From: Trichobilharzia szidati
Lineage: Eukaryota; Platyhelminthes; Trematoda; Strigeidida; Schistosomatidae
Length of the DNA stretch: 64,000 bases
Direction of reading: 5' to 3'
Assembly (NCBI GenBank): GCA_944472155.2
Contig: OX235277.1
Span: forward strand, 23,260,804-23,324,803
The notes under the pieces were generated by a model, which was not told the origin of the DNA, made no database searches, and saw only the letters and a program-made list of their open reading frames with translations. Of this stretch, positions 34,191 to 47,290 are shown in pieces (within the stretch, counting starts at the first letter, position 1; every line of letters starts with the position of its first letter). The position numbers and the translations under genes were made by a program.

Positions 34191-37100
34191 CTTCTTTAAT
34201 TTACTTGGAATGAAAATTTTACAGCTGTTTTTGGAAAAGAATGTAAGGCAGGGAGAATATGCGGACAGAAATCTGTAAGTTGATGGACTAAAGCCTAGTG
34301 AAAGTCTAATCGGATCTGTGACTGAATGAACTGCAAATTCTGGTCATACAGTATTCAGCTACGACATACTGCGGTAAACTAAATAAAACATCCACAAGAT
34401 AGAAGACGGTGAAGTAAACCTAAATACTTCAACTGACATATACTGAGAGCACGTCTCAATGACATTACGCCTCAGAATAGGAAATAGTGATCATTTCTCT
34501 TCTTTGTGAAAAAGTATGTTCCTGAGAGATTCAAGCTCCTGCCGTCACATTAAAAGAAATTTTTGGAATAAATAGTATAGGTACAATCGTACAATATTCC
34601 GTTGCATGGACGTTCAGGTGTATTTTGAATACTAACGTTCTAAATTAGTTTGTGGATTCAAATTATACCACATTAAAAAGGTGAAAATTCTAATGAATTC
34701 TTCATTCATGGAAAAATCAAACTCATTAAAACCACAAATGAAATAATACTGTAACCGTAAAGCTTGCGATTAAGGCATCCGATGTTATTTTTGTATGTGA
34801 TTAAGAGAGCTGGGATGTATGCCTTACATTGCTCACATTGAATATCGCCTGTTTCAGTGACAATAGAAATTTTGTTAATTGTTGCACAACATTTAACAAT
34901 TCAGTGGGGTTTTCTGTCTGTACTGAAACCCGATTAGTAAGAAATTAAAATTTCTCGTAGTGTATGATGTTTACCTAAAAGCTATTCCGAAAAATAATTA
35001 TAATCCTCCGGTATAGCGATGTAATTCCTTTTGCAAGCTTCGCTTCTCCACAACAGTAAATAAGTCATGGACAGCAATGCATGGATGTCTTTGGCCTTTC
35101 TGAAAATAAATGTGGAGTTTATAATATAATGCAAAATATTTTAAATATAAAGAAATTTGATCAATGTTGCACACCAAAAACTCAACAAATTTCGTTCGAA
35201 TCAATGCCTCATTTATGAATAATGTACTTACCAGGAACATAGAAAGTACAACAGCTCTGTCTAGTGTTCGCTTACACTGAATTGTCGTTCACACGCTGGT
35301 ATGATTATTCTGCTTACCACAAAATTATAACGGAGGTCTTAAATTTTTGTTGTCTTATTTTAAGGTATGATTTATTCACTAGCAGTTCAAGTACGAATTC
35401 TACATCCATTTGGAATATTATATGTAAGAAAAAGGAGTATATGTTAAGATTATACGTCTGATGTTCTACGCTGGATAACACTTGATACTGCGTCATTGTA
35501 AATATCGTCGCAACATACCTGTTAGGTCAGGCTTGATGAACACAAAAGTTCCTCAAATAGTATCTGATGAATAATACATGTACAGGCGTCAAACAAAGTT
35601 TTCAGTAAAAATGCTCCTCACGACGTCTTCCAAAATAAAAATTTAGCGGTCAGTGATATGTTACACTGCGACAGTATTGGTTAAGATAACTAAGAAGTAC
35701 GAACTGATCAGAAATATGAATGAGCAAGTCGTAACACAAAGCACAAGGCAGGCGACTAAACAGAAGACAGGCAGATCTGGTGCATTTAGTGACGAGAATA
35801 TATTCATCTGTGAGGTCACATTCATAGAAATTAAGAATTGAGTGGAGTTGCGTTAATAAAATAATTGAGATATCCGAATGTGATAATGTCGAATAAAATT
35901 AAACAAAACAAAACTATATGGATTAAGGAAGTGCAAAGATGTGTTGTGACTGACATACTTGAAAGTAACGATAAAGTTAGTTAGAATTCTAATTGTACAC
36001 ATTTTTCCATTACTACTGCTTATATGATCGTTTGGATGTTTTACTCACGTTAAATAACTTCGAGTTGAATTGAGGTGAATTATTACTTGGCTAACTTGAC
36101 AAAATAGAATAAATATATGTGTAAAACTTGGGCACTGTGGTATTCATTCCACGCTCATTTGTTTGTAAGTTATTTCACTCAGTGAAACAGTCATTAATGC
36201 TGTTTCAATGTATGATGCATTTAACAAACAATTTGATATGGGATTCACTGAACGGAATATATGTTGACATATTACTAATTATTTTAAAAGGCAAAATTAA
36301 TATACTCTGACTGCAATAATGGATCATTTTGAACATTTCAGGTGCGTTTCTGTTGCTGTTTCCATTTGAAATAAATTTTTGCAACGGTTGTTTATCTGTC
36401 CTTATTTTGTTTGGCAATACTAGGATTATCTTCTTCACCAAATCATACTAATGCATCATGGCACACGTCAATGTCACGCTTTGAAATGTCAGTCACTAGT
36501 TGCCAAATAAGTGCTCAAAACTTATCGTCAAGTGATTGAAGAATCAGCCTTCTAATTTGTGAATGTCGCTTTGTGGCTTTAGACCAAGCAATATCACACG
36601 GCACCTGAAAGTTACTCGTAATATTCTGACAACCGAATTAATAATAGTCACCACATTTATAAGAAAGGCTTTTTGCTCTTGACAAATTTTACATCTTGGT
36701 GTTCGCTCAAAGAATCAGTGACATTTCCACAGAACGACACATTCGTGAGCTACAAAAGATTAAGGAGTTTTGGGAAGCAAATTCAATTATTGATGGAATA
36801 GTTTCGTTTCGCTAATAAATTTCAAATAAATCCCATTCTGTCTTGCGTGATTTCTTCCTCAGATTCAGTCATCAACTAGCCATTTCAATAATTTCTAACA
36901 ACCTCAGTTGAATTTTTCATCCCACTGTGAAATTTTACTCAGACAATTGAAGAACTCAATTACTAATCAGTTTAGTTGAATTAATCGAAAGGCGTAGTTA
37001 ACTGCAATATCTTAAGGGAACTGTATCAAATAAACATTTTTCTGTGTAAAACTGCCGTTCATCTGATTCACACAGCAATCTGTCATGAAGCTGGAAAACA

Positions 37101-38561
37101 TGAGAACGCCACAAGCCCTTATTCTCTTAAATTTGCCATCAGGTATTCGGCATGAATTCCCAGAACGTGACCATCTGTCGTGGCGTTTGCTAAAATCATT
37201 CGACAATCTATTTTTCCGCAAAGCAAAATAAGTCGAAGTCAGTCAATTGTGTTTTGTTTGAACAAATTTTCACGTCCTGGAAAATGAATGTGAATACACA
37301 CATACTTAGAGAAAATCTTTCATCACAACAACTTCGTCTGTTCTGAAGAGTCAGTACTTGTATCATTTACCTGTTCGAACTAAAATATGCCCAATGTAGT
37401 AATGTTTCCACTGAAAAGATGATGTATTTACTCGTGTATGAAATGAGATTTACGTTCCATACAAATTAATAGATTTCATTCATCAAAATTACATCAATGA
37501 ATTACAGTCACTTTGTAAGCATCTAATTTCACTTATCACAAATATGCCTCACCTCAGAAATGTAGACACTATTGCATGTATTCCACTAATTTAAAATACA
37601 GTATGCTACATATGTCACGAGAAATCACTTTTCGAACAACAGAAGCCCGGAAATAATAATCTACCACATTTTGTGAGTCACGGTATGATGCTTTCCGATT
37701 TGTGAATAAATATTTGGATGTGACATAGATTAGGCACCATGTGAGGAGCATCAATCTGATTCGTCCTATCTGAGGTTTTGGAACATTTGTTTCAAACAAT
37801 AGCAATTTATTCTAAAATAAAAATTTGGTGTTTTTATCACCGACTGATATCAGTCGAGGAGTAGCAGAAAGTTGTTTTGGATTTATCGGCAGCATATGCC
37901 CATGGCATTAGCAGAAGCTTCAGACTATGAGTTGGGCTCTTTGGTCATTCAAGGACTTGGAAGATTTGTAGTGTCGCTTAATATCTAGATGTTGTTGTAA
38001 TAAAATGAATACAGGCCAATCACTCTGAGATAGGCTTCTAAAGCTGCTGAATACTCGCACGTAAAATTTCTTCTTCATGACAGACACTTAGGCTTTTCAG
38101 ATTTTAGTACGTGAAAAAGAAGTATTTTTATTGGTTCGTTTCGTTTTGAACTACTTACAAGTAGTATAAAATTTGTGAAAATTTAAGGCCACATCTCTTC
38201 ATACAATTTTTATAATAGATAAATTAGAGTCGTTTTATTTATTAATTTACAGACCGTTGGTTACCGCTATATAAATGACTTTCATCACATGAATTTCGCA
38301 AGTATTTATTCAAAAATCTGATTCTTAAATCCTGTTCAGCTATATTTATTTTTTATATTTCAAGTTTATTCATTTAGCAGTACTTAACAACGTGGAATAC
38401 GTCAACATAAACCTTTAGAATATTCATTTATCAACGGTACAATGATGCCAGAAGTAAAGCCATGAACTCAACTCAAATATATCTGTATATTTTCTTATTT
38501 CTAGTAGATTTAGAATTTTTCCCTAGTTGATTTGTAGGCATTTTATTTGTTTTTCAATTTT
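34191..38561. other. No gene recognised
   Basis: AT-rich sequence with only chance-length frames. 'TGGGCACTGTGGTA' near 36130 recurs near 54226, a minor dispersed match. Confidence 0.5.
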
Positions 38562-38680
38562 GACCGCGGATTGATATCTTTTAGAGCGGGAACAAGTGAA
38601 AACCAGGGAGTACTCAATAGCAGTTTCGTTCTGGATTTAAACTCTTGCAAAATAATCTGAAGCTCCCTGGTGACTGGCTT
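38562..38680 (-). mobile_element. Hammerhead SINE 3' portion, minus copy of pair
   Basis: On the minus strand: AGAGTTTAAATCCAGAACGA then AAC. This is the stem II and GAAAC part of the module (GAAAC at 38623-38627), with the CTGATGA lost. It is followed by 'GAGTACTCCCTGGTTTTCAC' and 'AAAAGATATCAATCCGCGG', the SINE 3' body. The open frame on this strand is not a protein gene. Confidence 0.65.
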
Positions 38681-38787
38681 CCTGAGCGGGTTTCTTAGAG
38701 TTCTGTTGATATTTCGCAACCAGTGGGGTCCAAACAGTTGGGACTGTAGAGAAATGCACGCCGATGACATTGGAAAGTGACTGCGTT
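38681..38787 (+). repeat. Central spacer of composite repeat
   Basis: Blocks AACCAGTGGGGTCC and CCGATGACAT are shared with 20472-20535. They lie between the divergent SINE copies here and upstream of the single SINE at 20.6 kb, implying a larger dispersed unit. Confidence 0.5.
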
Positions 38788-38985
38788 AAAATCACGAATT
38801 GGTGGGAGTTAGAGTTTACTTGATCGCGAATGGGTCATCACGAGATTGCCTTATAATGGAAAGGTCCTGACTTTGTAACCCGATGGGTGAGTTCTTCTGA
38901 CGTGTCCAAAACTAGGACAAAGTGGCTGTCTGGAACTCCTTAGTTTTCAATAGTTCTCTAACTGGTAACAATCAGTGGTCAAACT
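38788..38985 (+). mobile_element. Hammerhead SINE, plus copy of pair
   Basis: It starts AAATCACGAATTGGTGGGAG like the 20.55-kb copy. The tRNA head is worn ('GATTGCCTTATAATGGAAAGG', then a decayed B box 'CTGACTTTGTAACCC'). The ribozyme region is CTGACGTGTCCAAAACTAGG then ACAAAG (38896-38921): stem II GTCC/GGAC is perfect, but CTGATGA has become CTGACGT and GAAA is lost, so it is inactive. The 3' body 'CAATAGTTCTCTAACTGGTA' is conserved. Confidence 0.78.
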
Positions 38986-40221
38986 TGAGAGGTATATACA
39001 GGATTAATAATAAACCTGACAACTCTTCTGCATGGATGTTTAACTGGTTTATTCAATTTATTTAATAACTTACATCTTCCTCAGCGACATTCATTTCACT
39101 TTTCGAATCCAGCATTCGCCTAACCTCCATTGCGTGCTTGAAGCATTCAAACTTGAATTTATATTTTTAATGCTTTGAGTTCCTGTGATATGCCTGATAA
39201 CATTATAAGGTGTAATTTCGCAGTGTCATTTCTTGACAGATGAAATAAAATGAGATTACTGTTGACTTGAAAATGTTAATTTCTTTTCGTCATTGTTATC
39301 AGTAATACGTATTACAAATCTTATAAGCACACATGATCGAAGGATGTGAAAAAGTGTCTGAAGAATGCCATTCATTAACCGAAATGTACTTGGTGGTCTA
39401 GAATTTATTCGTCAATATACAGACCTTAGGGCATACTAGCTAACTATTCAGTGATTCGGCTAGTGTCAATTATTTAGTCATTTTAGACTCCGTCAAGTAA
39501 TAATACATGGCTGCCACAAATGCAGCTTGAATTCACGATGTGATATTTTTTCATCTACTTGAATAATAAAAATTTGCTTGCCTCATTACTTGGAGATTAG
39601 TAGTTGAATAATTTACATGCGTCTGTCTCATCGATATATCTTTAGAATAGCAATTGACATATTTGATGGCACAAAACTATATTGTGGACGTTCTCAGAGT
39701 GATTAAATATAGTCATTAAAGTGATGACAACCCAGTCTTCTGATGCCGCTCTGAATTTATTCTGGATGTAACAGCAACTATTAGTAAATCGATTCTTCCT
39801 ATTTCTCGCTAACTTTTATTCCTGGTGCGTGTTTTCGATTTTGTTTGATCTTTTTGGTAATGGAATTTTACACAACTGCAACTAAAAAGACTGAGATTTA
39901 GTTTGAGGAAATGACAAACACAGTTTCGCCGGGGGAAAATGTTCTTCTTATGCTTCTTACTAGTCGCCAGCAAGAAATTTTACCTGACACGTATATCCAA
40001 GTTCTCACATGGTTTATTATATAACTACTCAGATGGCGTCGCTCATTCACTAAGTTAACATTCAGATTCTTTTCGTAAGAGATCTTGATTTTCCTCCACC
40101 TCGCGCAGAACATGGCTACTACAGGAAACTCTAAATACAGTGGTTAAGTTTAGTTATTTAGACTTACGTCTTATAAATTTCGAAAACAAAATGATTCTCT
40201 TAGAATGTTAATAATTTCGTC

Positions 40222-40224
<3 letters not shown>
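38986..40224. other. No gene recognised
   Basis: Nothing recognisable beyond short chance frames. Confidence 0.5.

Positions 40225-40255
<31 letters not shown>
40225..40255. repeat. (AT)n microsatellite
   Basis: Uninterrupted AT dinucleotide run of 31 bp. It is the longest perfect dinucleotide tract in the window. Confidence 0.95.
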
Positions 40256-40257
<2 letters not shown>

Positions 40258-42574
40258 TACGACTTGAAGGCTTTTGTTTTCAGAAATGACTTTGGATTCC
40301 TATCCGGTTTATTCAAAGTGAAATTTTCAAATTAACTTGTGATTAGCTCTTCACACATTTTGGTGCACCAGAATTCATCTAATCTGAAATGTTTCAGTAC
40401 TCTCAGCTGAGTCATTTCGAGTGCATCACTGATGAGTTTCCCTGCAAACAGTCAATAGAGCTGTAGGCTGTGTAGATCACTTTGTTTTGACCAGCAAGCA
40501 CCATTGGTTGGTTTAAATGGTATGCAGTCACATAAATGAAGATATCCATGGTTTTTGTATCAGAAGAAAACCTCAGGAAGACAGCATTAGGCCTTACAGA
40601 TGAACCGAATTTTTGAGCCTACAATGACGGCCCCTTCGTGTATCAGGATACAGACACATTTAACTGAGGTATGTTAAGTAAGAATAAACTCGGATTCACA
40701 CTTCTATTAGAATGTTTCAGGGAAACAAGAATTATCAGCAGACGTTCTGTACAGAACAGTCAGTTAGAAAATTCTCATTTATTTTTTTCCATAATGGAGT
40801 AGGATTCTGCGATTTACACTGTTTCCTGCTTAAAGTTCAGCGCTAGGTCTGTGATAACTATGATTATTTCAGTGTATGTTATTTACTTCTAACAAATACA
40901 AAAGATTTATGAAGGCTGGTTCTACAGTTGGCTTCCATTTAGGGTTGCGTGAAAATCGTCTTGTCTTAGTGAACGTTAAACTGAAATCCTTTCAGTAACA
41001 TGCTTGTAACAGTTCTATTAGACTCTCTATTCCGTCGAAAGCGTGTACATTTACTGATTAGCATAATTTGTTTATTTCAATAAGTCAGTATTATGATTAT
41101 AGCTATGGTATTCAGTAATACAAGTTCTTATAGTTAATGCAAAATAACTGGAAATAATTTTGTCATTTGTCAAATTTCCATGAAGCCATTGATTAGAATA
41201 TCATACAATCTAGTAAGGAAATGTTCAGGTTCCGAAATCAAATGTCAGAGGGCATCAAGCATTTTCGGTCTCCATAATGTGCTACAAATCTCTATTTTAT
41301 GAAAACGACTATCCTCAGGCGTTAATATGTACTTTGCAGTTGAGGCAAAACAAGGACTAAACGTGATCAGACCTGCTGTTTGCTCTAGTAAACTCCAGTT
41401 GGCGTTTAATTTAAGTATTCGACATGTTTAATAATTTTGTTTCGCACAGTGATACCTAAATTTGAAAGCCATTGTCAACTTGAACGAGGCAAACTTCACG
41501 CAACTGTTTCCTTTAATGAACCTGGCTAAATCCAGAAAGACAAACTGAGAGCGAAAAGGACTTCGTTACTTTTCATTGTCTTCCCCTCCACCATATGAAA
41601 CATAAATACTCAAATAGTTTACTTAATAATTCGGGACATTATAACCTCGTGTATAAATAATAACAACAACTTTTATCTCTTTTCATAGTGATGTTCCTTC
41701 ACAAGATAATAATGCCATTCACATCTAAGATCAAAAATAAAACTTTTGATTTTTTGCATATTCATGTTCAATTTGTTCATGGTTATATTCAATTGATGTT
41801 AGAAACAATGAAATATATAATGTTGTCATCGTATCCTGCTACAATACTTCTTGTTTTGTCTAAAAAATAGTATTATTTCATGCCACAGACATCGGGGAAT
41901 CCACAAGTGAACGAGCGGGATAAATATCATGTGTCCTACAGTTGTTGTTACTAGTTACATAACCACTTGTTAGTCAGTGAGAATTATTCACTTCGTACTA
42001 TAAATGCAAAACACACACAGCCAAACTCTTTCATCATGTGATCAAACTTACAAACACTGCAGTTTACAGTTTGTCATATTGATAAACAACCTACCATATC
42101 AATCGACAAATTATGTCTGAAAATGATAGAAAATTTTATTCAGCAGAACTGAATTCTATTAAAGAAAATCTCAATTAAGAAACATCAGAACAATGCAGTA
42201 CCGCTTGGAAGTGCAACGTAGTGTGGTCTATCAAAAACTTACAACAGGGTGACCACAAATGCCCCCGTTCAGTTTTACATGATTGTAATTATTTGTAGGG
42301 TTCAATAATAAAATATTTGAAAACAGTGTGTGTCAGACGGGGAAACATATGCAATATATAAGCACAGTTGAGCTTAGATATGAATATTTATTTAATCTGG
42401 AAAACATTCAGACAATCTGTAATATTATTTATATCTCTAAAGATGGTTGCATCAGGGAAATAACACTTCAACATTGAAATTATGGTTTCTTATTCACTCA
42501 ACGGGTGAACAGTGTAATCACATTCTTTATGGTACCCCTTCTATTCGAGAGACTTATTTGAAAACAAAACATGT
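40256..42574. other. No gene recognised
   Basis: AT-rich; only short frames without domains. Confidence 0.5.
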
Positions 42575-42776
42575 AGTTCAGCGAAGAGTCTCTTTTCGGC
42601 GACTTCATTTTCTTAGCTGTACAATCGCAAATATAAATGTGCTATTTTGTATGTGTGTGTAGATTAAGCTTGTCAAACAAGAATAAAATTGTATATGCTT
42701 ATTTTAACTTAAGAAGTGAAGATTGGTGACTGGAGTTACGTAATACAAAATCGGTCAAAAAAATTTGGGTGTTAAT

Positions 42777-43567
42777 GAAATTATTATTATTATATCCTTT
42801 AATTCCTACAGGAACATAGGGCTTCAGCCGTGCGTCTCCATTGCGTTCGGTTCTCTGCTAGAGTCATCACCTGGCTCCATGTCTGCCCACATGCTTTCAT
42901 CTCCTCCTCACACGACCTCCTCCAAGTCACACTTGGACGATCAACTCACCGCTCCCCTTTCGAGTTCCATTCGAGGGCTTGTCTAGTGATGTTACTTGAT
43001 GGTTTCCTCAGAGTATGGACAATCCATCTCCACTTCTTCCTACCTATTTGTTTCTCAATTGATTCTTGGTTGGTTCGCTCATTGCCAGAGATCTCTGTTG
43101 CTGACCTTTTCTGGCCATCTGATTTTGAGTATTGAGCGAGAACAGCTGTCGATGAAGTTCTGTAGTTTGTTTGAGGTGCCCTTCATGACGCGCAGTGCAA
43201 GTCTCTGATCCGTATAGTAGCACTGACTTCACATTGGAGTTGAAAATCCGGATCTTATTTTTGATGCTGAGTGTTGTTGACCTCCATACAGACTTGAGAG
43301 TAGTGAAAGTTTGTCTTGCTTTTCCGATCCTTGCTTTGATATCCTCGTCAGTTCCGTCCGCCTGTAGTTGAAACGATGCTTCCGAGGTAGGTAAAGGAGG
43401 TTGTTTCTTTCAGGTTCCTTCCATTTATGCTGATTGTTGTCAGTTGTTGTTGCTGTTGATGGTGTTGCCCAGGAATTTTCATCACCTCTGTTTTCTCTAT
43501 GTTCACCTGAAGTCCTATCTTTGATGCTTCTTCTGTAGTAGTAACAAAAGTGATGAGTTGTGACAAA
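42777..43567 (-). mobile_element. RTE 3' fragment, 5'-truncated
   Basis: The minus-strand reading covers the RT C-terminal part: 'GLQVNIEKTEVMK', 'ISINGRNLKETTSFTYLGSI', 'KSVLLYGSETCT', 'NQMARKGQQQRSLAM', 'KWRWIVHTLRK'. It ends with GCTGAAGCCCTATGTTCC and an (ATT/AAT)n tail at 42779-42796. It is homologous to 12480-13254 and carries frame changes. It is short, as expected from abortive target-primed reverse transcription. The plus-strand frames at 42765-43208 are shadows. Confidence 0.9.
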
Positions 43568-43771
43568 CTGTTTTTAAAAAGTTGTGCAATAACATGAATA
43601 GTTTTATGATTGAGTTTTACTCAGGATACACATAAGAACAGAGTAGAGAATGCGAAACTACGTAGGATATCTAAGTGAATACAAGAATTATAAGCAATTA
43701 AGGAATTATGAGCAATTAAAGAAACAGGCAAACAAACAAAATTTAGTCATTAAAAATCAACGAGGTTGTTA

Positions 43772-43985
43772 CCATGACAGTAGAAAGGGTTGAGTAATTC
43801 TCTTTTGTATGCACAGCTCCGGTTGTTCTATGTGAATGGTTTGAGCTTCAGCGATACAAAAAAGATAAAACTGTATTGCTCTTGGTAGGTTGTACTTGAC
43901 TCTGTAGATTAAGTTGAAGGAGGAGTTTGTTGAAATGGAATGATCAGTGTTAACCAAGTGTGCAATTATTTATTTGAATTCATTA
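43772..43985 (-). pseudogene. PLE GIY-YIG domain, C-terminal end
   Basis: On the minus strand 'HLVNTDHSIS', 'NLIYRVKYNLPRAIQ', 'FCIAEAQTIHIEQPELCIQK' and 'ITQPFLLSW' end at a stop. These match the corresponding part of the 48.0-48.2-kb copy ('FKVIYKAKSNLPKSLR', 'CIAEALAIETEKPDLCVQ', 'PLQLSW'). The nuclease core itself is missing upstream. Confidence 0.85.
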
Positions 43986-46904
43986 ATACCAAACATAAAT
44001 GGACACTTTTATGAGAATATGTCAACACTTTTCATTTGACAATAACTTGAAGTCTCCTTGCTTCATCCCATGTGTCTAGCTATTGAAACTCAAATACGAT
44101 GCAGCTCTTTTTTAATTTGCCTAATAGTGGAACAGTTGAACTAAATTTATATCACTGTGGTAGCAGTTACTTCTGATGTATAACCAATCATAATACCTAA
44201 GACTGACGCAAATCTAAATAACTATGCTATGCATGTGAAATTGAAATTTCCCATGTGATAATATATTCGACAAGAGAATAAGCTGTCTACTTCAATTTAT
44301 AGATAAGGTAAATTTTGACATCCAGCTTAAATTTCCCGTTGGGAAGTGTAATGGTACCTGCAATTTGAAAGCAAGTGTGTGTCATGTGGAACAAGTAAGC
44401 ATCTATACAGAAAACGTGTAATGAACCTTGTTTTACTCAAAATGCACAATCAGGCGTGCATCGTACTGCCTACAAAGTGGTAATATGCGTTATGCTGCTG
44501 CTCCTTCTATGTTCGCCAGATGTGATACAGGATGACACTGTCAGAGGAATGCGTTTTGAATCAACAATGCTGAACGGATTGACCGTGGAATGTCTATACT
44601 CTTAATGTTTGTTTGAATTCAAACACTCGTTCTCTGAGCTCTTCCATATATGTCCAATTCGGTATCTTCAAGATGAGAAACTTTTGTGAATGCCTGTACG
44701 ATAGAAAGCACATTACGATAAAATCAGTGTAGATGCGAATTTTCCTAGTAAACAATTTTTGTTAATTTTTACAGCTTGGAGATAACAATGCAACATAGAC
44801 CGTAACACTGTCTTTCCTGTACTTTCTATCATGAAATGTGATTCACATATGATGATAATCATTCTGATGAAGTAGTAAACTGATTGATGTGAATGGTTCC
44901 TGATTTGTAATCCAAAATGGTCAGTAAATAACAGTTTAATATGCGCATTCATTTCTCTTAAATATCTGCATCTCGCAAAAAGGAGAAACGAAGGTTTGAA
45001 TAAAATCTACAAAATAACGAGCTATCTATGAGTAATAAGAATAACAGTTGATACTAGTCTTATTGATAATACCACACACATGCTTCTCATATAGGTTAAC
45101 CTTCACAAGAAATGGTTTACACAAAACAGTAATTAACTTGAATTTACTAGTAGTTATTGTATCACATTATGTTCTATACGCCTATCTGCCTTGTGAATGC
45201 TTTGTAGTTGATTTGTCTGTCATTTCACCTTTACGTAAAAAGTAGGACAACTCCACCCTATGTAATCATGTCCACACATGTATGCTGGTATTATATGTTG
45301 AATGTAATATATGCAGTGAAAGACCATAATAATAGCTGATTGACTCATCTTTTCTCACCTAATCGATTTGTAATCACTTATAAATGCGTTTTTCTATATT
45401 AATACAAAACCATCTTGTCACCGGTCAACAAGTGATGTGTTTTGAATCAACTATCACATACTCTCGAATCTTCTTCCAAACTAAGGATAATTAACTGCTG
45501 TTTCATTGCAGTTTGTGAATACATCCGGCTGTTCATTCCAATAAGAGTTGTATTCTTGAGTATTTGTCCTCATATAAAACTCCATCTGAATGGAATCAAA
45601 ATGTTCATTTCTTATTTTGGGTAGGCAATATCCTATGAAAGCATGATATTGATGAATAAATAATTTTACCTGAGTTGTAAATAAAATTCTTCTTCTATGC
45701 ATCTGATCTCAGATATGAAAACAATATTCTCCTTTGTGGAAATAACATTAATGCTCCCGAAAATTGTGAACACTGATAAGCGGAATATACACAAAGGAGC
45801 CTAGATCAAAACACATGAATTTAATACATGAAAATCCACAACGTTTTGTAATCTACTGTATGTCAGTTAGGATTTGTCTAGTTTTTAACTACATGGCTGA
45901 GACGGAAACGAGCTTAGACTTTATTTTCAGTTGCATTCTGAATAGCTGGTTTCCTTGAGAACTTGAGAAAACTGTAGTTGTGAAGTCGTGTGATTATAAA
46001 CTTTATGATTATGAACAATAAATTGTGTTAGAAACGTCATCTGGTAAATAGCACTTTGTGATACATCTAATAAACAAACTTATGTGGAGTCAGTCAGTTT
46101 ATGTGCTGTCTCGGAATTTCAAAGATTCCCTCGTTGGCTAAGCTATGAAGTGGATATCAATGTCTGAAGGACTATCTGTCCAAGCTACTGGAATTAATTT
46201 ATCAAGCGACCCCAAGTGGTAAGTTCCTAACTTTAACTATTTGTGCCTTTATAAGTATAAGCTGGTTTATAATATTGTGTGAGACGTTGTCAAGTTAATT
46301 TGCTGAGTGCCTTTCAATGTAGAAAGTTACTTTCCCATAGAAACTATTTAATTCTTTCCCAATTGAATACGATTCAAAGTTACTCTGATTTACACCAGCT
46401 ATCAATTTTAGACTCAGAAACGCCCAATCGACAGAATTCATTGCATAAATTGAGAATTAGTGAAAAGCTGAAAATGCTTAGACCTGATGAAAACTTTTGC
46501 TGCAGTTTGGGTGAATAAGATTGATGTAATGAAAAAAGAGAGTCTTCTCCTAAGCGATCGAAAAAGTTTCAAAAATCTATTAATTCTAGTGATACAAGTA
46601 AAGACTCTGAACGTCAAATGACTAAGGCATGAAATTCATTGGTAGAAATATATCTGATTTATTCAAAAGAGAAGTGGCAAGTAAAGCGGTTAGTACCTCT
46701 TTATTCTGAAATGATGACATTCAGTGTATTCAGCGGTTTATAAGCTGTCAGTAGCCTGAATGGATATAGAAATATAATTGTTCACTAGTTGTAGCATCAC
46801 CATTCACCAGAATCTCACTTCTTGGAACAGTTAATTTCAAATGTGATCAAATAAGGAAAGGAAAGGCAGATCTAAAAAGCCACCTGACAAGGATAAGTAA
46901 ACGA
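43986..46904. other. No gene recognised
   Basis: The longest frame (46279-46518, 79 codons) lacks a recognisable domain. A downstream Lys/Ser-rich reading (about 46530-46620) is similarly uninformative. Confidence 0.45.
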
Positions 46905-47290
46905 TGCGGAGATGTACAATTGTTGTCTACTTTCTGTTCACTGAATAATTCCACAGACACCTTGATGAAGTTGTGATGGGTTCATCTATGTGTTCTGTAC
47001 TGCCATCTATTCTTTCGCAAGACTTCAAAACGGTTCATTCAGAGATGTGAATGATGAACTTAGCTGATATTATCAATGATTATATGAGATTTTTCACGTT
47101 AGTGAAATAAACCCTGAGAAAAAAGAGATTTTGAGTTATGTTAACGATATTCGTCCAAATATACATTCAACTTTTGAAGAAGGAGAAAATGATAGTATTT
47201 GCTTCCATGATGTCCTTCTCATCAAGAAGACGGATGTAGGTTGTCTGAGAAACCTATTCAGCAAGAACATTTGAAAAGATGAGTGCATCC
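46905..47290 (+). pseudogene. PLE RT fragment, strongly decayed
   Basis: Readable blocks are 'FHRHLDEVVMGSSMCSVLPS' (family 'DGxAMGSPLGPxLAD') and a degraded 'YMRFF' where YVDD should be. Next comes 'VNDIRPNIHSTFEEGENDSI' and 'CFHDVLLIKKTDVGCLRNLF', which is the region following motif C in PLE RTs. Catalytic Asp residues of motif C are gone. Confidence 0.78.

Larger units (their letters stand above)
42575..43985 (-). mobile_element. PLE 3' end interrupted by an RTE insertion
   Basis: The PLE coding end lies at 43772-43985 on the minus strand. About 200 bp of non-coding sequence follows, then the RTE fragment (43567-42777), then another 200 bp ending in the PLE terminal motif at 42575-42630 (GATTGTACAGCTAAG, TCTTCGCTGAAC). 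The order fits one PLE 3' UTR split by a later RTE insertion in the same orientation. Reading it as one element is an inference from the order of parts. Confidence 0.65.

Noticed and set aside
40425..40455. CTGATGAGTTTCCCTGCAAAC as a hammerhead
   Set aside because: Stem II GTTT/AAAC can form, but it is followed by AGTC, not GAAA, and no flanking SINE is present.
46279..46620. Host exon (79-codon frame and following Lys/Ser-rich reading)
   Set aside because: No domain recognised; splice-like signals are weak, and frames of this length occur by chance across the window.
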